Positions 46,244 to 58,900 are shown, numbered from the stretch's first letter. The stretch is DNA of 62,000 bases from Symbiodinium natans (GCA_905221605.1 CAJNDS010002225.1:200001-262000), one strand, 5' to 3'. Notes: generated from the sequence alone by a model not told the origin. Translations and numbers: made by a program.

Positions 46244-46929
46244 TGTGCGAAGTGTCCAAACCAATGAAAACTTGCGCAACCCGTTCCAGTAACTAGCTCA
46301 GGCCACACGAGGAGAAAGAAGTTGTATATTTACAGTTGTAGGTTGTAATGTTGCACCAGAAGTAACAGTCTCCCTGTCAACGGGGAACTCAAGGTAGCTA
46401 GCCAATCGTTCCGAGCCACTCCCGACGTTAACTATCGGAAGGATCCCCAGAGTTGCTATCTCCAGGGGGTGGTAACCTATCGCTCTAGATGTATCCACTA
46501 GCCGTCCGGCTGCGTGTTGTACACCTATCCCGATATTCACCTGAACAGCCACCTGCCCTCAGTATCCTCCGGCCTCCGGCTATGAGTTGTAAAGAGGACA
46601 GACAACTATCCCAAAGGTTAGGGAAGGATCTATCCCTCGTCAACGCTCGATCCTTTTAGCTCCTCTGGCCTCCGGCTGCGAGTTGGCTAATCAGATCCAC
46701 AACGTACAGGGACACTATCCACGGGGGCGAAAACTGTACAAATCTGGCTGCTACGATACTAAGAAGGGCCCTTCTTGAGCAGCTCGCGGCTGCGAACGGA
46801 CACGAAGTCCATATGCTATCCAGGCTCGTCCACGAGGAGGTCGGCATCTATCCCAGGCCCAAACCCGAAATCATTGTACAAGCTAAGTTCGCACCCCATG
46901 AAATTGACTTGACCTCTTTGTGCTAAACA
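46244..46929 (-). repeat. 5' LTR of the giant element (right copy)
   Basis: 686 bp, TGTGCG...AAACA on the plus strand, matching 17,672-18,357 except at 46,370. It should carry the promoter. No TATA box is evident, which is unremarkable in dinoflagellates. Confidence 0.97.
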
Positions 46930-47110
46930 TCCCCCTTCTCCCCTCCGCCCCGCCTCCGCCCCCCCTCCCTGCAAGGGAGAACAGCGCATGTCCTTGCCCA
47001 CCAGGGAGGGCAGCCCTCCAGCCCTGAAGGGGAGGGCTGGAGGGCTGGAGGGTTGAATGGTTTGCGAAATGCCAACAAGAAATTTCAGTAAACCCTAGAC
47101 GACCCTAAAC
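46930..47110. other. C-rich flank with a perfect 15-bp inverted repeat
   Basis: The right flank of the giant element is pyrimidine-rich. At 47,011-47,025 and 47,033-47,047 two arms (CAGCCCTCCAGCCCT and its exact complement) face each other across 7 nt and can form a stable hairpin; AGGGCTGG units continue to 47,055. There is no gene. Confidence 0.7.
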
Positions 47111-47715
47111 CCTAGACCCTAAAGCTGAAGAAACCCTTCCCATGGCGAGCTCCAGAGCTCGGTCCTCTGCGTATCTCCTCAAGAGCACGGCCGGCCGGAA
47201 AGGCTCCACACCCAGCTGGAGCATTCCTCAGGGTTTAGGGTTTAGGGTTTAGGGGTTTAGGGATTTAGGGGGTTAGGGTTTAGGGCTGAGGATTGAGGAT
47301 TGAAGATTCTAGAATGAGGTTCAACACGGGTTCGATATCTGATAGAGGTTTCGGGCTTAGGATTTAGGGTTTCGCTTTTTGTTCAATGGCTAAGTTTAGG
47401 GGTTACGTTTCGTTCGACCTCTGGAAGGGGACTATGTTACTAGTACCTTGATGCTTACGGCCAGTGCATGATGGCATACCTCCGGGTATATGCAAAACTC
47501 AAACGATGCATTGAACGAATATGCCATTTGAGGGTGGAGTGATTCGACGAGGCGCGACGACCAGAGATGAGCTTGCGAATATTTGGTGGGTTGAGATGGG
47601 CCGGACAGGATCAGACATGCTTCAGTCGCACAGACGTAGGTATTCGTATAGACGCAAACCCAACCCATGCAATCCGTGCATATCTGCCTCTGTACATATG
47701 CGTATACATGCGTGT
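47111..47715. other. Spacer with a short TTTAGGG block
   Basis: Mostly unique sequence. A G-strand telomere-type block with length variants lies at 47,229-47,285 and a few C-strand relics at about 47,085-47,125. No gene is supported. Confidence 0.5.
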
Positions 47716-47893
47716 GTACACACATATATATATATATATGATATATATATATATATATATGATATATATATATGATACATATATATAAAAATGTATACAC
47801 ACACATATAGGTCGACATCTAGATAGATAGATCGATAGATAGTTAGATAAACAGATAGATAAATAAAGAGGTAGATAGATAGATAGATAGAGG
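47716..47893. repeat. TA and GATA microsatellites
   Basis: Compound (TA)n interrupted by GA at regular places (about 47,725-47,790), then GATA/GATC/AAAT units at 47,820-47,893. Frames that read as Tyr/Ile or Ser/Leu repeats across it are simple-sequence artefacts. Confidence 0.9.
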
Positions 47894-50480
47894 AGTATTA
47901 GTCTTATTATAATGATAGCTATACTTGTTCGATTCTTACATTTGGAAGAATTTGAAATTATTAGCATTAATATTGGTGTTTCAGAAAATTCTGGACCCCA
48001 ACATTGTATTTGAGATACCCGTAATTATCTGCTTTCCTAGACCGATCCGGCATCCTATCGGATTCCCCCTCAAAGCCTTGGGACCCTTAAAAGTAGGGCC
48101 CTTTACCCCTACACTTTATGAATCCACCCCTAAGCCCGAAACCCCGATGATAATGGTAGGTGAACCTGAAACCCTTTTCGAGTACATCTCTTCCCTAAGG
48201 ATGAGCCCAGCTGCGCAAATTGTACTCTGCGACATATGGCGGTATGTCCCTGCCAAGAGGGTGCGGGGGCTAAGGGTTTAGGATTTCAAGCAGAAGGTAT
48301 CAAGATGTACGAAGTCACGTAGGCGAGCCTTGGGAAATATGGGGATTTCTGGCTAAGGGTTGGGTTAGACTTGTTTAGCCGCAACCACACCCCAGTGGAG
48401 CACCGAAGTCACTCTGAGTTCAATCCCATCTGAGCCAAAGACACCCCAAGTCACGCATTCGATCAAGCGTACAGATACCCGAACAAACCTTGAAGCCTCG
48501 GTCCAAATCCGTAAGGAGTCTAAGAGAAGAGGAAGAAGCAGGCTCTAAACCTCTTGCTATAAACCCTCTAAACCCCCAGCCTCTACATCCTACTTAATTA
48601 CTATAAACCTAAACCCCGAGCTGTAAACCCTCCAAGTCCTATAGACTATAAACCTTTAAAAACCATAAAAAAGAAAAAAAAGAAAGAGGAGATCTGTCCC
48701 GGATCGGCCTGGGTCTGGCAAGCTCCTTCAGAGAAAAGCAACTTCTCCGACAGTGTGGTCGTGGAGTGCCCTGCTAAAGGGACCACCTAAAAGGACCCTT
48801 TAAGGATTCCTTAAAGGTTCCTTTAAAGGGCTGGATACCTCAAAGGGATGTTCGGTTGATTAAGGAACATGCTTCAGAAGCAGGAATAGCAGATCCTGAA
48901 TCACCAAATGGTGCAATGCCGCTCTTTCAGCTTTCGCTAACCGCTGACATATGGCATCAATAGTTTGGTTTAAACTTGTTGCTTCGCATGTACTCATGGC
49001 ATCAGTTTCTTTGCCTGGCTACGGTACAAGTACTTCGACCGCTTGCTAGACCCTAACGCGAAAGTTCGCATTGACATGATAGTTTCATGGGTAACGGCGA
49101 CGATTGATCGTACAGGGATCTGTGGAGAAAGTGATGCATACCTGTCATACTATGAAAGACGTTGCGTGCCCACTTCCGAACATGTACAACCTTGGCCTTA
49201 CACTTTTTAGCAACCCCATTCACGGCCCATGTATATTCTACATTGTACAATTAGGTGCATGGATGCTTAAAGAGTCGTTTCCAAACAAATATCCCTAGTC
49301 TTACAAGCATGTTTGCAAGCCCCTAAACCTAAAGAGAACACCCTCACCGAAACAGGAAGATCGTGGGCTCATGGCGTCCTCGGTTGCCAAGCGCTGGCAT
49401 TGCGACACCCAGCCCAGAGCTTTGTCTAAGGCCTTTCTCATGCGGATGTCTTCTGGGTTTTACAAGGCTTTCTAGGGTGTCTAGCGGCATTTCGGAATTT
49501 AGGGCTTTGCAGGGCCTCATGTGAAGTTCGAAACGGCACACAGGGTCGTTTTGCGGCTTTCTTTCGGGCTCCTCAATAGACCGAAGCTCAGGCTAGTGCC
49601 TGCGTAGTTGACACATGCGGAGACAGCTGCCAACACGGCACTACCGCAGTCAGCGCAACAAGGACGAACTTACGCCGCGCTGATTGTTGTGACGGCCAGA
49701 ACTACTATATACTGAAGAAGATATACTAAACGATGTATGTAGAATATTTACTGTCAAGAGTATAATCTAAGACATATATAGTATACAATACATTACCATG
49801 ATGCGTGAGTTCGGTAGGCCTGAACCCTGGGGCCATGGCTTGGCCGGCGATTGGACTTAGCCGGATCAGGACATCTAGAACCCAAGACGCACATCATCTT
49901 AAGAAAAAAGGCCAACAACCAACGACGTGCGCGCATGTCCACCACTGATGCGCCAAACCTATGTATGCCCAGGCAGACACCGACCATGCGTCGTGTACAA
50001 GCCCCTGAAGAACAATCAAACCATATAAGGCAAACCTGCTAATTGCATACCAGTCAAAAGAGTGCCTAACAGTCTAACACTCCAAGACCCCACACGCCCA
50101 CGAAATATCCAACGGCAACGCGAACTACACACATTAGGGAACAGTACCGAGTAATCACCAGCACTTCCCCAATATGCTGTGGATCCCCTCCGCGAGCCTT
50201 GGCCACAGCCTCCTTGCTTTCGCCTCGTCCCAGGAGATGGCGCCTCTCTCGTAGTGCGGATTGAAGGTACGTCGAAGTTGCTGGTGCCATTGAGCCCCCT
50301 TAACACCTGCTAAACCAATCCAACAAAGCCTAAAACCCCAATGCCAGAAACCCTTTTTGAAGGCACCCAGAAACCCAATAACAATCCCCTATACAATCCG
50401 TCTCAAGCGCCAAATAAAACCTTTTTGAAAGCACTCAGAAACCACTCCTAAACATACTGCGCTGGACTTAGCTGATTTTT
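47894..50480. other. Gene-poor intergenic DNA
   Basis: I see no domain, conserved motif or long open frame. There is an AT-rich start, a pattern of repeated CCTTTAA/AAAGG near 48,780-48,845, and an AT-rich patch at 49,700-49,790. Short open frames such as 47,925-48,281 have no protein signature. Confidence 0.4.
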
Positions 50481-51239
50481 CCAAGGTGCGCTTGCAGCTG
50501 CAGCCGGAACTCCCGGGCCGCCTGTCGGGTTCAACATGGTTCAACGGTTCACGGAGTCAGTTTCCTGTTTTGGTCTTCAGCGGTTGCTGTGTTTACTGTT
50601 TGTGGCTTTGGGGCTTTGAGTTTAGGGTTGAGACGGGCTTGTGCTTTCTCGGTGTCAGTGTCGTGCCTCGTGTTGTTTGTTTGGTGTCTCTTTGTGCGTT
50701 GTTGTGGTGTTTGTGTTGTCTTGTTGGCTTGCTGCGTGTTTGTTGGTTGCTGTGCGTGTTGTCTTCTTTTTGAGTGGAGGGGTGGGGGTGGTTGAGTCGT
50801 TACGGCTTGAATTTAGGAGTTCCTGGAAGCTACAGTATAAGGAAAGATTTCATCAAGACCTCGGACATAGAGCTGTAGACTCGGAATAATAGTAGCCCTT
50901 TATTAGGATCTCTCTCAGGTCTGTCTCAGGTCCACACAAACCTGACCAAAGAATCCGAAACCCAGCTTTTGGGCCTGTCGGCCTGAGGGGCCATTTACCT
51001 ATGCAGCATCTTAAAACAGTCTGGGTGTAGAACCTTCATACCATAAGCCTTGCTTTTTGATATAACCTTTGGGTCTTCACCGCATGCAAACTCCATGTAC
51101 TCAAGAGCCTTAACCCTAGACCCAAAACCCTGAATGTTAACTCCAAAATCACAGAAAACCCAAAGTAAAGCCCAAACCCACCAACCTCGGACTCCCGTGG
51201 CGGAGGAAGCGGTGCCATGACGTCCAAGGCGGCGTCGTA
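50481..51239. other. Intergenic DNA with a GT-rich stretch
   Basis: A GT-rich, low-complexity segment at about 50,640-50,770 keeps three frames open and yields Cys/Val/Leu-rich peptides that I regard as composition artefacts. No gene is called. Confidence 0.4.
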
Positions 51240-51665
51240 GCGCTGGCCCCGCTCGACCTTTGGGTTTGAAAAGGACTATTTTACGGGTTCCATCGGATTC
51301 CTTTAAGGCTTGCTTTTTGGGGTTCAGGGTTCCTTTACCGGTTCCTTTAAGGCTTTACGGGTCTCCGTAAGGGTGTCTTTAGGAGCGTGCTTTTAGGGTT
51401 CAGAGTTCGGTCAAAAGGGTTCCTCGAAGGTTTTCATTCGGTTCTGTATAAGGGTCCCTGGTACGTTGGTCCCTTTAGAAGGGTTCCTCTACGGCTCCGT
51501 TAGGGCTTCCTTCAACGGTTTCATAAGGGTATCTATTCGGATTCGTCAAGGGTGCCTTCGGATTCGTCAAGGGTGCCATACGGGTTTAGGGTCGAGCTAA
51601 CCTTAAGAGCTCCTGCAAGGGTTGCTGTGAGGGTTCCTTTTCAGATTTCTTTAAGGGTCCATGTG
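51240..51665. repeat. Degenerate GGGTTCCTTTAAGG repeat region
   Basis: About 400 bp of loosely repeated phrases (GGTTCCTTTAAGG, AAGGGTTCCT, AAGGGTGCC), including an immediate duplication of ATTCGTCAAGGGTGCC near 51,540-51,575. Confidence 0.6.
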
Positions 51666-52673
51666 CCAACACAATATATACCTTGGGCTCAACCTACATA
51701 GGATGCCTTTACTGACTAAAGTAACAACATCTTAGCTGACCCATACCCCTATGGCTCGATGTGCCTACAAACTATGCAGCCACAAGGACCTCTTAGCGGT
51801 GCAAGGCTTTACCCCGTCCCAAATTCCCAAGTTCTAAAGCCAAAGCAGCGGCGCGCGCGTGGAATAAAAACCGCGCCCAACCGAAACCGTACAGGAAACG
51901 CACTAACCCCTTCGAAGAATAATGTGGCAGGCGCAGTGATTTTGCCATCCGACGATGAAATCCCCGCGGTCGCTGCAAGCTAGTCCGTGGTCACGAAATC
52001 GCGACCACGGAAACTACGTTTGAAAGTGCCATCTGAGAACTGTTCTTGTCTCAAAATTCGCCTCGGCTTCCTGCCGAGAAGCGTCTGGAACAAGCAGACC
52101 CGGATCAGGCCTCCTTCCCCCTAACCCCCCCATGCCAAATTTTCTGACGCCACCCCCCCCCCCCCCCGCCCTGTGGGACCCCCCCAATCCCTTGGAGGAG
52201 CTGCAAACCGAAGCTGTGGAGGGTCCCGCTTGTCGGTGGCTCCTAGGGGAGTGCCTCAAAAACCCCCACACCCCCCTCACCCCCCCCCCACCCCCCCCCT
52301 CACCCCCCCCGCCCCCCCCCCCCACCTGCTCTGCCCTCCCTTTTTTTGCGAAACCCTCTTTCCTCCTTTCCTGTCCTGGGGCCGGCCCGGCTGCCGAGGC
52401 GGCGCGCGCAAGCGTTTACAATTATGAGACCAAAGTGGTCCTGTAGACCCCGAAACCCCAAACCTTAAGCCCCAAGTCCAAACCCTAAACCCTAAACGTA
52501 ACCCCCCAAGTCCAAACCTTAAACTTTAAACTTTGGCGCGCAGCGCTGAAAATAACACCCCCAAAACAAATCGTGTTAGAGAACGGGGTCAGGGGAATGC
52601 AGGAAATTGTGGCAGGCGCAGCGAAATCGTGTCTTTTGACCAACCCCAGCGGTCGCATCCAGGAAGCAAACTT
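51666..52673. other. Intergenic DNA with poly-C tracts
   Basis: Homopolymeric C runs at 52,143-52,170 and 52,275-52,325 dominate. The phrase TGTGGCAGGCGCAG occurs twice (near 51,924 and 52,610). Telomere-type relics lie near 52,480. No gene is supported. Confidence 0.5.
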
Positions 52674-52777
52674 GCAACATGGGCGTAATCACCGTGCGGG
52701 CATGGATGCCCTGGCCATTCCCACGCACTAGCAACATGGACGTAATCATCGTGCGGGCATGGATGCTCTGGCCCTTC
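52674..52777. repeat. Tandem 47-bp duplication
   Basis: A segment beginning GCAACATGG and containing GTGCGGGCATGGATG occurs at 52,674-52,720 and again at 52,731-52,777 with a few mismatches. The period is 57 bp. Confidence 0.85.
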
Positions 52778-55700
52778 GCACCTAAACCCCGGCGCGGCTT
52801 TTATTCACGCAAGCCAAAACCAAGCCCCAAGTCCTACCTGAAGCATCCGGGCTTCAGAAAGTTTGGTTTTACATGCCCTGACTCAGGGGCAGAAGTAGTT
52901 GGTTTCCTTTGAACTTAGAAAGCTCTGTATAACCCAATTTCCAATTCACGTGATCCTTCAAGCACCCCACCCCCAATTCAAACCGAAATCCCCGGCCCCG
53001 TTCACCCCAGACCTCAGGTTGAAGGGTTTCGGAATCAGGGTTTAAGGTTTAGGTTTTCGGAGAGGTGTGCCCCAACTTCTAGAGAGATGGAACATGGAAC
53101 AGGGATGAGCTTCTCTATTTTAAGTGCATATGGGGACAATGACTGAAACTCCAACTTCTGAGAGATTGTCCGGCAGATCCTACGAGGGTTCTTTTCGAGC
53201 AGATTCCGGACCCCGCCAAGAGGTCTGGGTGTAGGCAACTGAACTCTATGGGGTTTAGGGATTCCTGCTTTTGGGGTTTGGGCTTTAGGGTTTAAGGTTT
53301 AGTTAAGGCTTAGGGTTTAGGGTTTAGGGATTCAGGAGTTCGATTCTTGTTGGATGGTTCTTGGCCGAGGCGCATAGAAAATTTTACGCACACGGCGCCG
53401 TTCCTCGTGAAGGGTTGCCTTGGCCTGAAAACAGTTAGGGCAGCTGGCATTGAAGGCGCTTAGGGAATCATGGCACTCAGAAGCTTGCAATCGGCACGTA
53501 AAAATTCTTGAATTAGAAAACTTCAAAGGAATGCGAATATAGCAGACTATGCCAAGTATTCGGACCCTCTGAGTGAGTGTATTTGGACGGCACAGGTCCA
53601 GTTTAAATGAGGGTTTAAGCTTTGGGTTTAGTGCTAAAGGTGTAGATCTTGGGTTTAGCACTTCGGTTGAATGGAATGCTTCTTAATGTGCCTGCATTCG
53701 ATGCAGGGTTGTCGTCTGCACTTCTCATTCGTAGGGTGCATGCCGTGAACCGTGAACTAAGCAGGTGTCTTCTTTTCCACTGCTGATATGGGGCTATGGG
53801 GGGCCTGCTTTCACATCTGGCATCTCCTGTATGCAGAGGACACCATCTGATAAGAACCCTAAAGTTTCTGGGCTGAGCAATTAGGTACTGTTATGGGGAA
53901 TACTTTCCCAAATCATAATAAGCATTCCTAGTAGAGAAACCCTACACTGTACTATATAGGTACTTTGGACCCTTTGGGTTTTTGGAGAGCTAGAGACGTT
54001 GTCAGGTTCCAGGCTCTGTCGGTAAAGTTCCGAGTACCTCATCATATCCTCGGCTTAGGCTTCAGGATTCGCAGGTGACCTTTACATGATAGGCCCCGTT
54101 CCATGTAGAGCATCCTGCATGACTTGTTTTGGGGTTTAGGAGAGATACAGGGTATGTTGTACCATAAGTGTTCGGGACGATAAGGGGATATAACTTTTCT
54201 CAGCCTCTACGGTATACTATACCAATATGTATATGTATCCCTAAACCACTATCCGACACCGTGAATCCCTGGAGACGAATCTTAGAACAATTCTTCTTCC
54301 CTCCTTGGAATTCAGGGACTTCGAAGCCAAAATCTTCCAGTGCCAGTGCCTTGTCCACGCTGTCGCCTGGACCTCCGCAGGTCTGGTAACCTGCTCCCGC
54401 AGCCTGGGGGGGGGGGACAGGTGCAGTTTGGGATTATCTTGGATGTAACCGGGGCTTGGGAGTTTTTCTTGGGGTTGAAGGTTTATGAGGGTGAATCGTG
54501 GACTACTACGGTAAACTTCTTAATATAGTGCTTGTTGGGATGGAGTGGATGTACAGACGACCAGCTTCAGGTATGTGGACCATCACCTTGCAAAGCGCAA
54601 GCGCCAACAGTCAACAACCTCCGCGCCCCTAACATTCAACAGCTTGCACCTTAAACCCCAAAGCCAGAGCCCCCCTCCCCAACAGTGTTGAAGAACTTCA
54701 GGCCGGCAGGTCAACTTCCATGCTTCGCAAATATGGACCCCATTCATGAGTATTTCCGGTGTAAGGTTTAAGGATTCAAACCACTTACAGACCCGGCTTT
54801 GCATAAACAGCCGGATGCCCTCAAAACAAAGGCACCACAACATTTCATGGTCCCGAAAAGCATCCAGCGAATCCGGACACGACTCCTTTCCAAAAATCGC
54901 TCATGAAAGGAGCTCTACAGTAAACCCCTAATCCCAAACCCTGAACCCTAAAGCTGTCTATCCCTGTCTATCACCTTCTCTACCATCTTAAAATGTCGTG
55001 AACCACGTTCTGAACCCAATTTCAGAGAACAACTAGACAACTTCATAGAAACCTTGAAACGCACCTCCTGTGGCGGCGCTCCGCTGGCTGCCGCTTTCCC
55101 CCAGCGCCGGCCCATCGCAGGGCGCACGGTAGGTTCTTTTGCATAAAAGGAGAATGATGCATCCAGCTATGCCTACATCATGCTTGCGTGCGCATACATA
55201 CCATTACATATACACATATCTACACACACATGTGCGTGTGTGAATTTATCGTCTGTGCTTGCGTTGATTACTATATAAATGTATGATGCTTCTTCTCTAG
55301 CAGGTTGAGGGCTCGAGGGGTTTGATTTGTTGGGGTTCCAGGTTTCGGGCATATTTAGTGTTTGTAGGTTTGTGCGAACTCGGTTTGCAGTTCGCAATCA
55401 GGGTCGCGGGCTGGGTACCTTGCGCTCCAAACCCTAAAGCCCTTGAACAAAATTAGAGAACGCTGACAAGAACTGTTAGGCACCCCAAAAACTTTGTGAA
55501 ACACCAGGCTCGGGAAACATAGATGTGGTCGAATGCAAATGCCAAGGGCTGCACGTGGAAATGAATCGCGGACCAGAGGAGGCCCAAAGAGTCACTTTGT
55601 AGCAATGCAGTACGATTCCTGAGGGTTGCTTTATACCAATAGAGTCCCCACCCCCAAAAAACAACACATTAACAATAATTAGGAGCCCGATAAGGGGGTG

Positions 55701-55971
55701 ATATCCTTGAAAAAAACAATCTGTTGTCCTTTTTGGGCGGTTAATACAAGGCCTAATGCAAATTAGCACTGGTGCGGGCCTTGACACTTTTCCTCTCGCT
55801 TGAGCCAGCGTCGCCGCCGGCAGCGATCTCACCTCTCCCAACCGGTGGCAGGGCTCTGGTGACAAGGGGTATGAAGTGCAAAGAAGCTCTATCTTCACAC
55901 CCAAGAGCTTTCTTCGCAGGAAACCGTGAGCTAGCATGGCAAGAGCTCACATAAGGTTTCACATCTCTACG
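52778..55971. other. Gene-poor intergenic DNA
   Basis: G-strand telomere relics occur at about 53,250-53,330 and a G10 run at about 54,407-54,416. The end of this stretch is immediately downstream of the second Copia element's stop and may include its 3' UTR and LTR, which I cannot define because the partner LTR lies outside the window. No other gene is recognisable. Confidence 0.4.
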
Positions 55972-58900
55972 TCAGCCACTCATTGATGCTTGACGATCTT
56001 GCTTGTCTTGCTTCATTGATGCCTTCTTCGAATGTTCTTTGTTCATGTCGAAAGTGACCTTGCCTTCGTGCATCAAGGCCAAGAGCTGCTCACACTTCAT
56101 GTGCTTGGTCAGACTGTCGGCAACCATCGTCTTGGTCTCTATCCAGCTCACGCGGGTTGTGGAAGCTTGCGGAGGAGCATCTTGGTAAACAGGATCTCCA
56201 ACTAGCTCTCCGGAGTCTCGCCACACCAGCTGGCGCATGGCACTGAGGTCAATAGCCAGGCGCTTGTCGGCAACCGTGGAAAGTCCCGGCTGCTTCAGGT
56301 GACTTTCTAAGCTTCTGCAATCGGTGAACATCTCCAAGCGTCGTCCATCCATCGCGCCGATCATGAAGTCGTTGGTAGAGCCCGTCTTCTCGTGGAAGAG
56401 CCCATGCATCAGCACCCGAACATGTTCAGCTTCCTCATAGCCCTGAACGAGGCTAAGGGTTTCAGCCTGTAGTGTGCTGCGGCACACTCTCTTCAGCACA
56501 TTGCTGTGCCATTCGATCATGTAGATGTCGCCTGTTCCGGTCGAAGCGAAGTCATTGTTTCCAAGAGCTAGGATCCTTCCGGACTGGGAACGATTCCCGA
56601 GAGGCACACCATAGTGCTCGTCCACATCATAGTCTGCACCATAGGAAGCGTCGGTGATGGAGAGGATGGCGGCCTCATTGAAGTCAACCGCATTGTAGCG
56701 GTAGAAGAGGCCATGCTGAGGAGTCTCCTTGACGTAGTTCAGAAGGTTGTTGCAGGCAATCAGGTCGCTCACGACGGCATTCTTTTGGATGCTCTGGAGA
56801 TGGTTGACCTGGTAGCCAATATCTGGACGACACACACGTGTCACCCAGCCTAGACTCCCCAAGACACTCCTGAGTTGCCCCTTCTCGTTGTCGGTGGCTG
56901 CGGCATCACGTTCACGACGTCTTTCTCTGGTTAGCACAATGGGCCTCACCTTTGCTGCAGTGTTAGGGCAGGTCACCTTGATGCCTTCAGTGCTCTGCTC
57001 AATGTTGCGTCCACAGTAGACGAAGCTGTTGTCGAGTTCCAATGACCCGAACTCGAAGGCCAACTGTATCTGGTTCATCACCTCATCCATACGTTCTCCT
57101 CCGGCCCATAGGAGGTCATCGACGTGGCAGATGAGCATCCCGATGATGTTATTGTTCGAGTCATTGAGCACATACGCGGAGTGCTCGCCAGGGATCTTCC
57201 TTAGGCCCTTCGAGAGGATCACGGAGTGCAAGCGTTTCCAGAAACCTCGAGGGGCGTCACGCGTTCCGTAGACTGGCTTCTCAGCCAATAGTAGACTGCC
57301 ATCTTCCACTCCTGGTAGGCCGCCAGGAGGTGGTTTCAGGATGAGCTTCCGTGATATCTTCTCACCTTGCAAGAAGGAAGCGGTGATATCTCCACCTCTC
57401 AAAGGAAGCTTGTTGCTGGCCGCATAAGCTAGCAACATGTTGACCATTGTCGAGGATGCCGTCGGTGAATCTGTACGAGTCTCAGCAGCGCCCCGCTCCA
57501 GGTCACCCCGCACCACAATGCGAGCCTTGTAGCGGGCATCTTCCCAGGGCTGAGCCTTGTTTGTCAGCACCCATCTGGTCGGGACAATCTGTGTTCCAGG
57601 ATGTTCTCGAAGAAACTCTGCAGCCTTCGTCGGATCCAGCACCTTGACAGCCTCAAAGTTTCGCCAGTTGCCCCATTCCTTCTCTTGAGCAGCTTCCATT
57701 TTCACACGCTCTTCGGCCTCCATTTTGTCCAAACTGTATTCTTTGCTTCGTGCCATGGCGGTCTTCCGGCGAGCAAGGAACGCCAGAAACGCCCGATCTT
57801 GCCCAGGGGCTCGAGGAAGCTCAACCAACGTGCTTTGGTTCGGGATCACCGCAGAGGATGACCGTGTAGGTGGGGATCTCGAGCGATCTCTGCGAGTTGT
57901 CGATGGCTCATTACGTGGTTCAGCAGCACGATGTCCATCGAGCAGATCTGGCGACCTATGAAGAGCTGCTCTGAGATTTCCGTGAAGTCCTGGTGGAAGC
58001 GGTGTAGGGGACATCACTTCACTTGTTCCTTGTCTGCTCACAGGAATTTGTTCTTGTTCAGGCTCGAAGGTCGAACCAACTGTGGGCGTAGGCGTCCTCT
58101 CTCCCTCATCGGTCTCAAGTAAGTCCTCAGGGATCGGTGGCAGGTCCGCAACGCCAGGTCCTTCGTCAGCTGGTGATAGCGGAGAAGGAATAGGTCCTGC
58201 GGCAGCTTCTCCTGCAGGTGATGGCGAATAGGGACTGGGCGAGAGTCCCCCGTCGGCAATGTCCGCGGTGTCAAAATAGCGCATTTGTTCATCTTCTCCA
58301 AGGCCTTCTCCATCTTCACGACGTCCTGGGACACCGGCCAAGTCATCGCCAAAAGGGTACTCATAGGTCTCGTCATCATCTTCGATAACTTCACGGCGTC
58401 TCTTCCTGCTTGGGCGCAGTTCCAACTCCCGCTTCGCCAGTATCTCAGGTCCACTAGCGTGTCGACATGCTTCCACGGCCACGGTCATGGGTATTCCTCC
58501 ATGGATCACCCATAGCTTGGGTCGCCCTTCTTGACCGACTACACGAGCAGGCCCAAACCAGCGCTGTCCAACTCTTGCTCCTTGCTTGCGGTGGAAGCAG
58601 ACGAGGTCTCCAGTCACGAAGGGTCCACGTGTGGGCGTGGCCTTTCGAAGCATAGATGCGCGAAGACGTTGAGCCGAATCGTGGAACGTAAATGCTTGCT
58701 TCGCTGCCATCCGGATCTCCATACGGTGTGCAAACGACGAAGTCCCATCCAAGATCTCCTGGTGAGTTCCAAGCCGATGTTCTGCTCCGAGGGTTGTGAG
58801 GCTGTCCAAGTCCTTTGGTAGTCGTCCAAGCACCCATTGAGCCGGAGCAAAACCTCCAACATGCAGTCTGGAGTTCTTGACCTCAGCCGTTTCTGACACC

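Larger units (their letters stand above)
17672..46929 (-). mobile_element. Giant Copia-type LTR retrotransposon (29.3 kb)
   Basis: Two direct 686-bp repeats bound 27.9 kb of internal DNA. The internal region has a primer-binding site next to the right LTR and a polypurine tract next to the left LTR, which fixes the direction as minus. In order it encodes Gag, aspartic protease, integrase and reverse transcriptase. Integrase before RT is the Copia (Pseudoviridae) order. Two further large ORFs lie where some LTR elements carry env, but they do not look like env. Typical Copia elements are about 5-10 kb, so this is several times larger, mostly because each standard ORF is inflated and 12.4 kb of extra ORF has been added. 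The LTRs differ by one base and no frame is decayed, so the insertion is recent. GGATAG is strongly over-represented on the coding strand throughout. Confidence 0.93.

Noticed and set aside
17800-46400. Reading the giant element as two nested elements
   Set aside because: Only one pair of matching LTRs is visible, ORFs abut or overlap without spacer, and the GGATAG enrichment is seen from end to end, so a single element is the simpler view.
47432-47967. Tyr/Ile- and Ser/Leu-rich frames
   Set aside because: They cross the TA and GATA microsatellites and only reflect simple sequence.
48360-48445. tRNA-like B-box phrase (GTTCAATCC) with a GAGCC-A end
   Set aside because: The flanking T-stem does not pair and no D-arm or anticodon arm can be folded at the right distance. 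It also only superficially resembles 5S rRNA.
50486-50889. Membrane-protein-like frames (Val/Leu/Cys-rich)
   Set aside because: The hydrophobicity follows from GT-rich low-complexity DNA; three frames are open at once and no start or domain is convincing.
52014-52446. Pro-rich and Gly-rich frames
   Set aside because: They are generated by the poly-C tracts on either strand.
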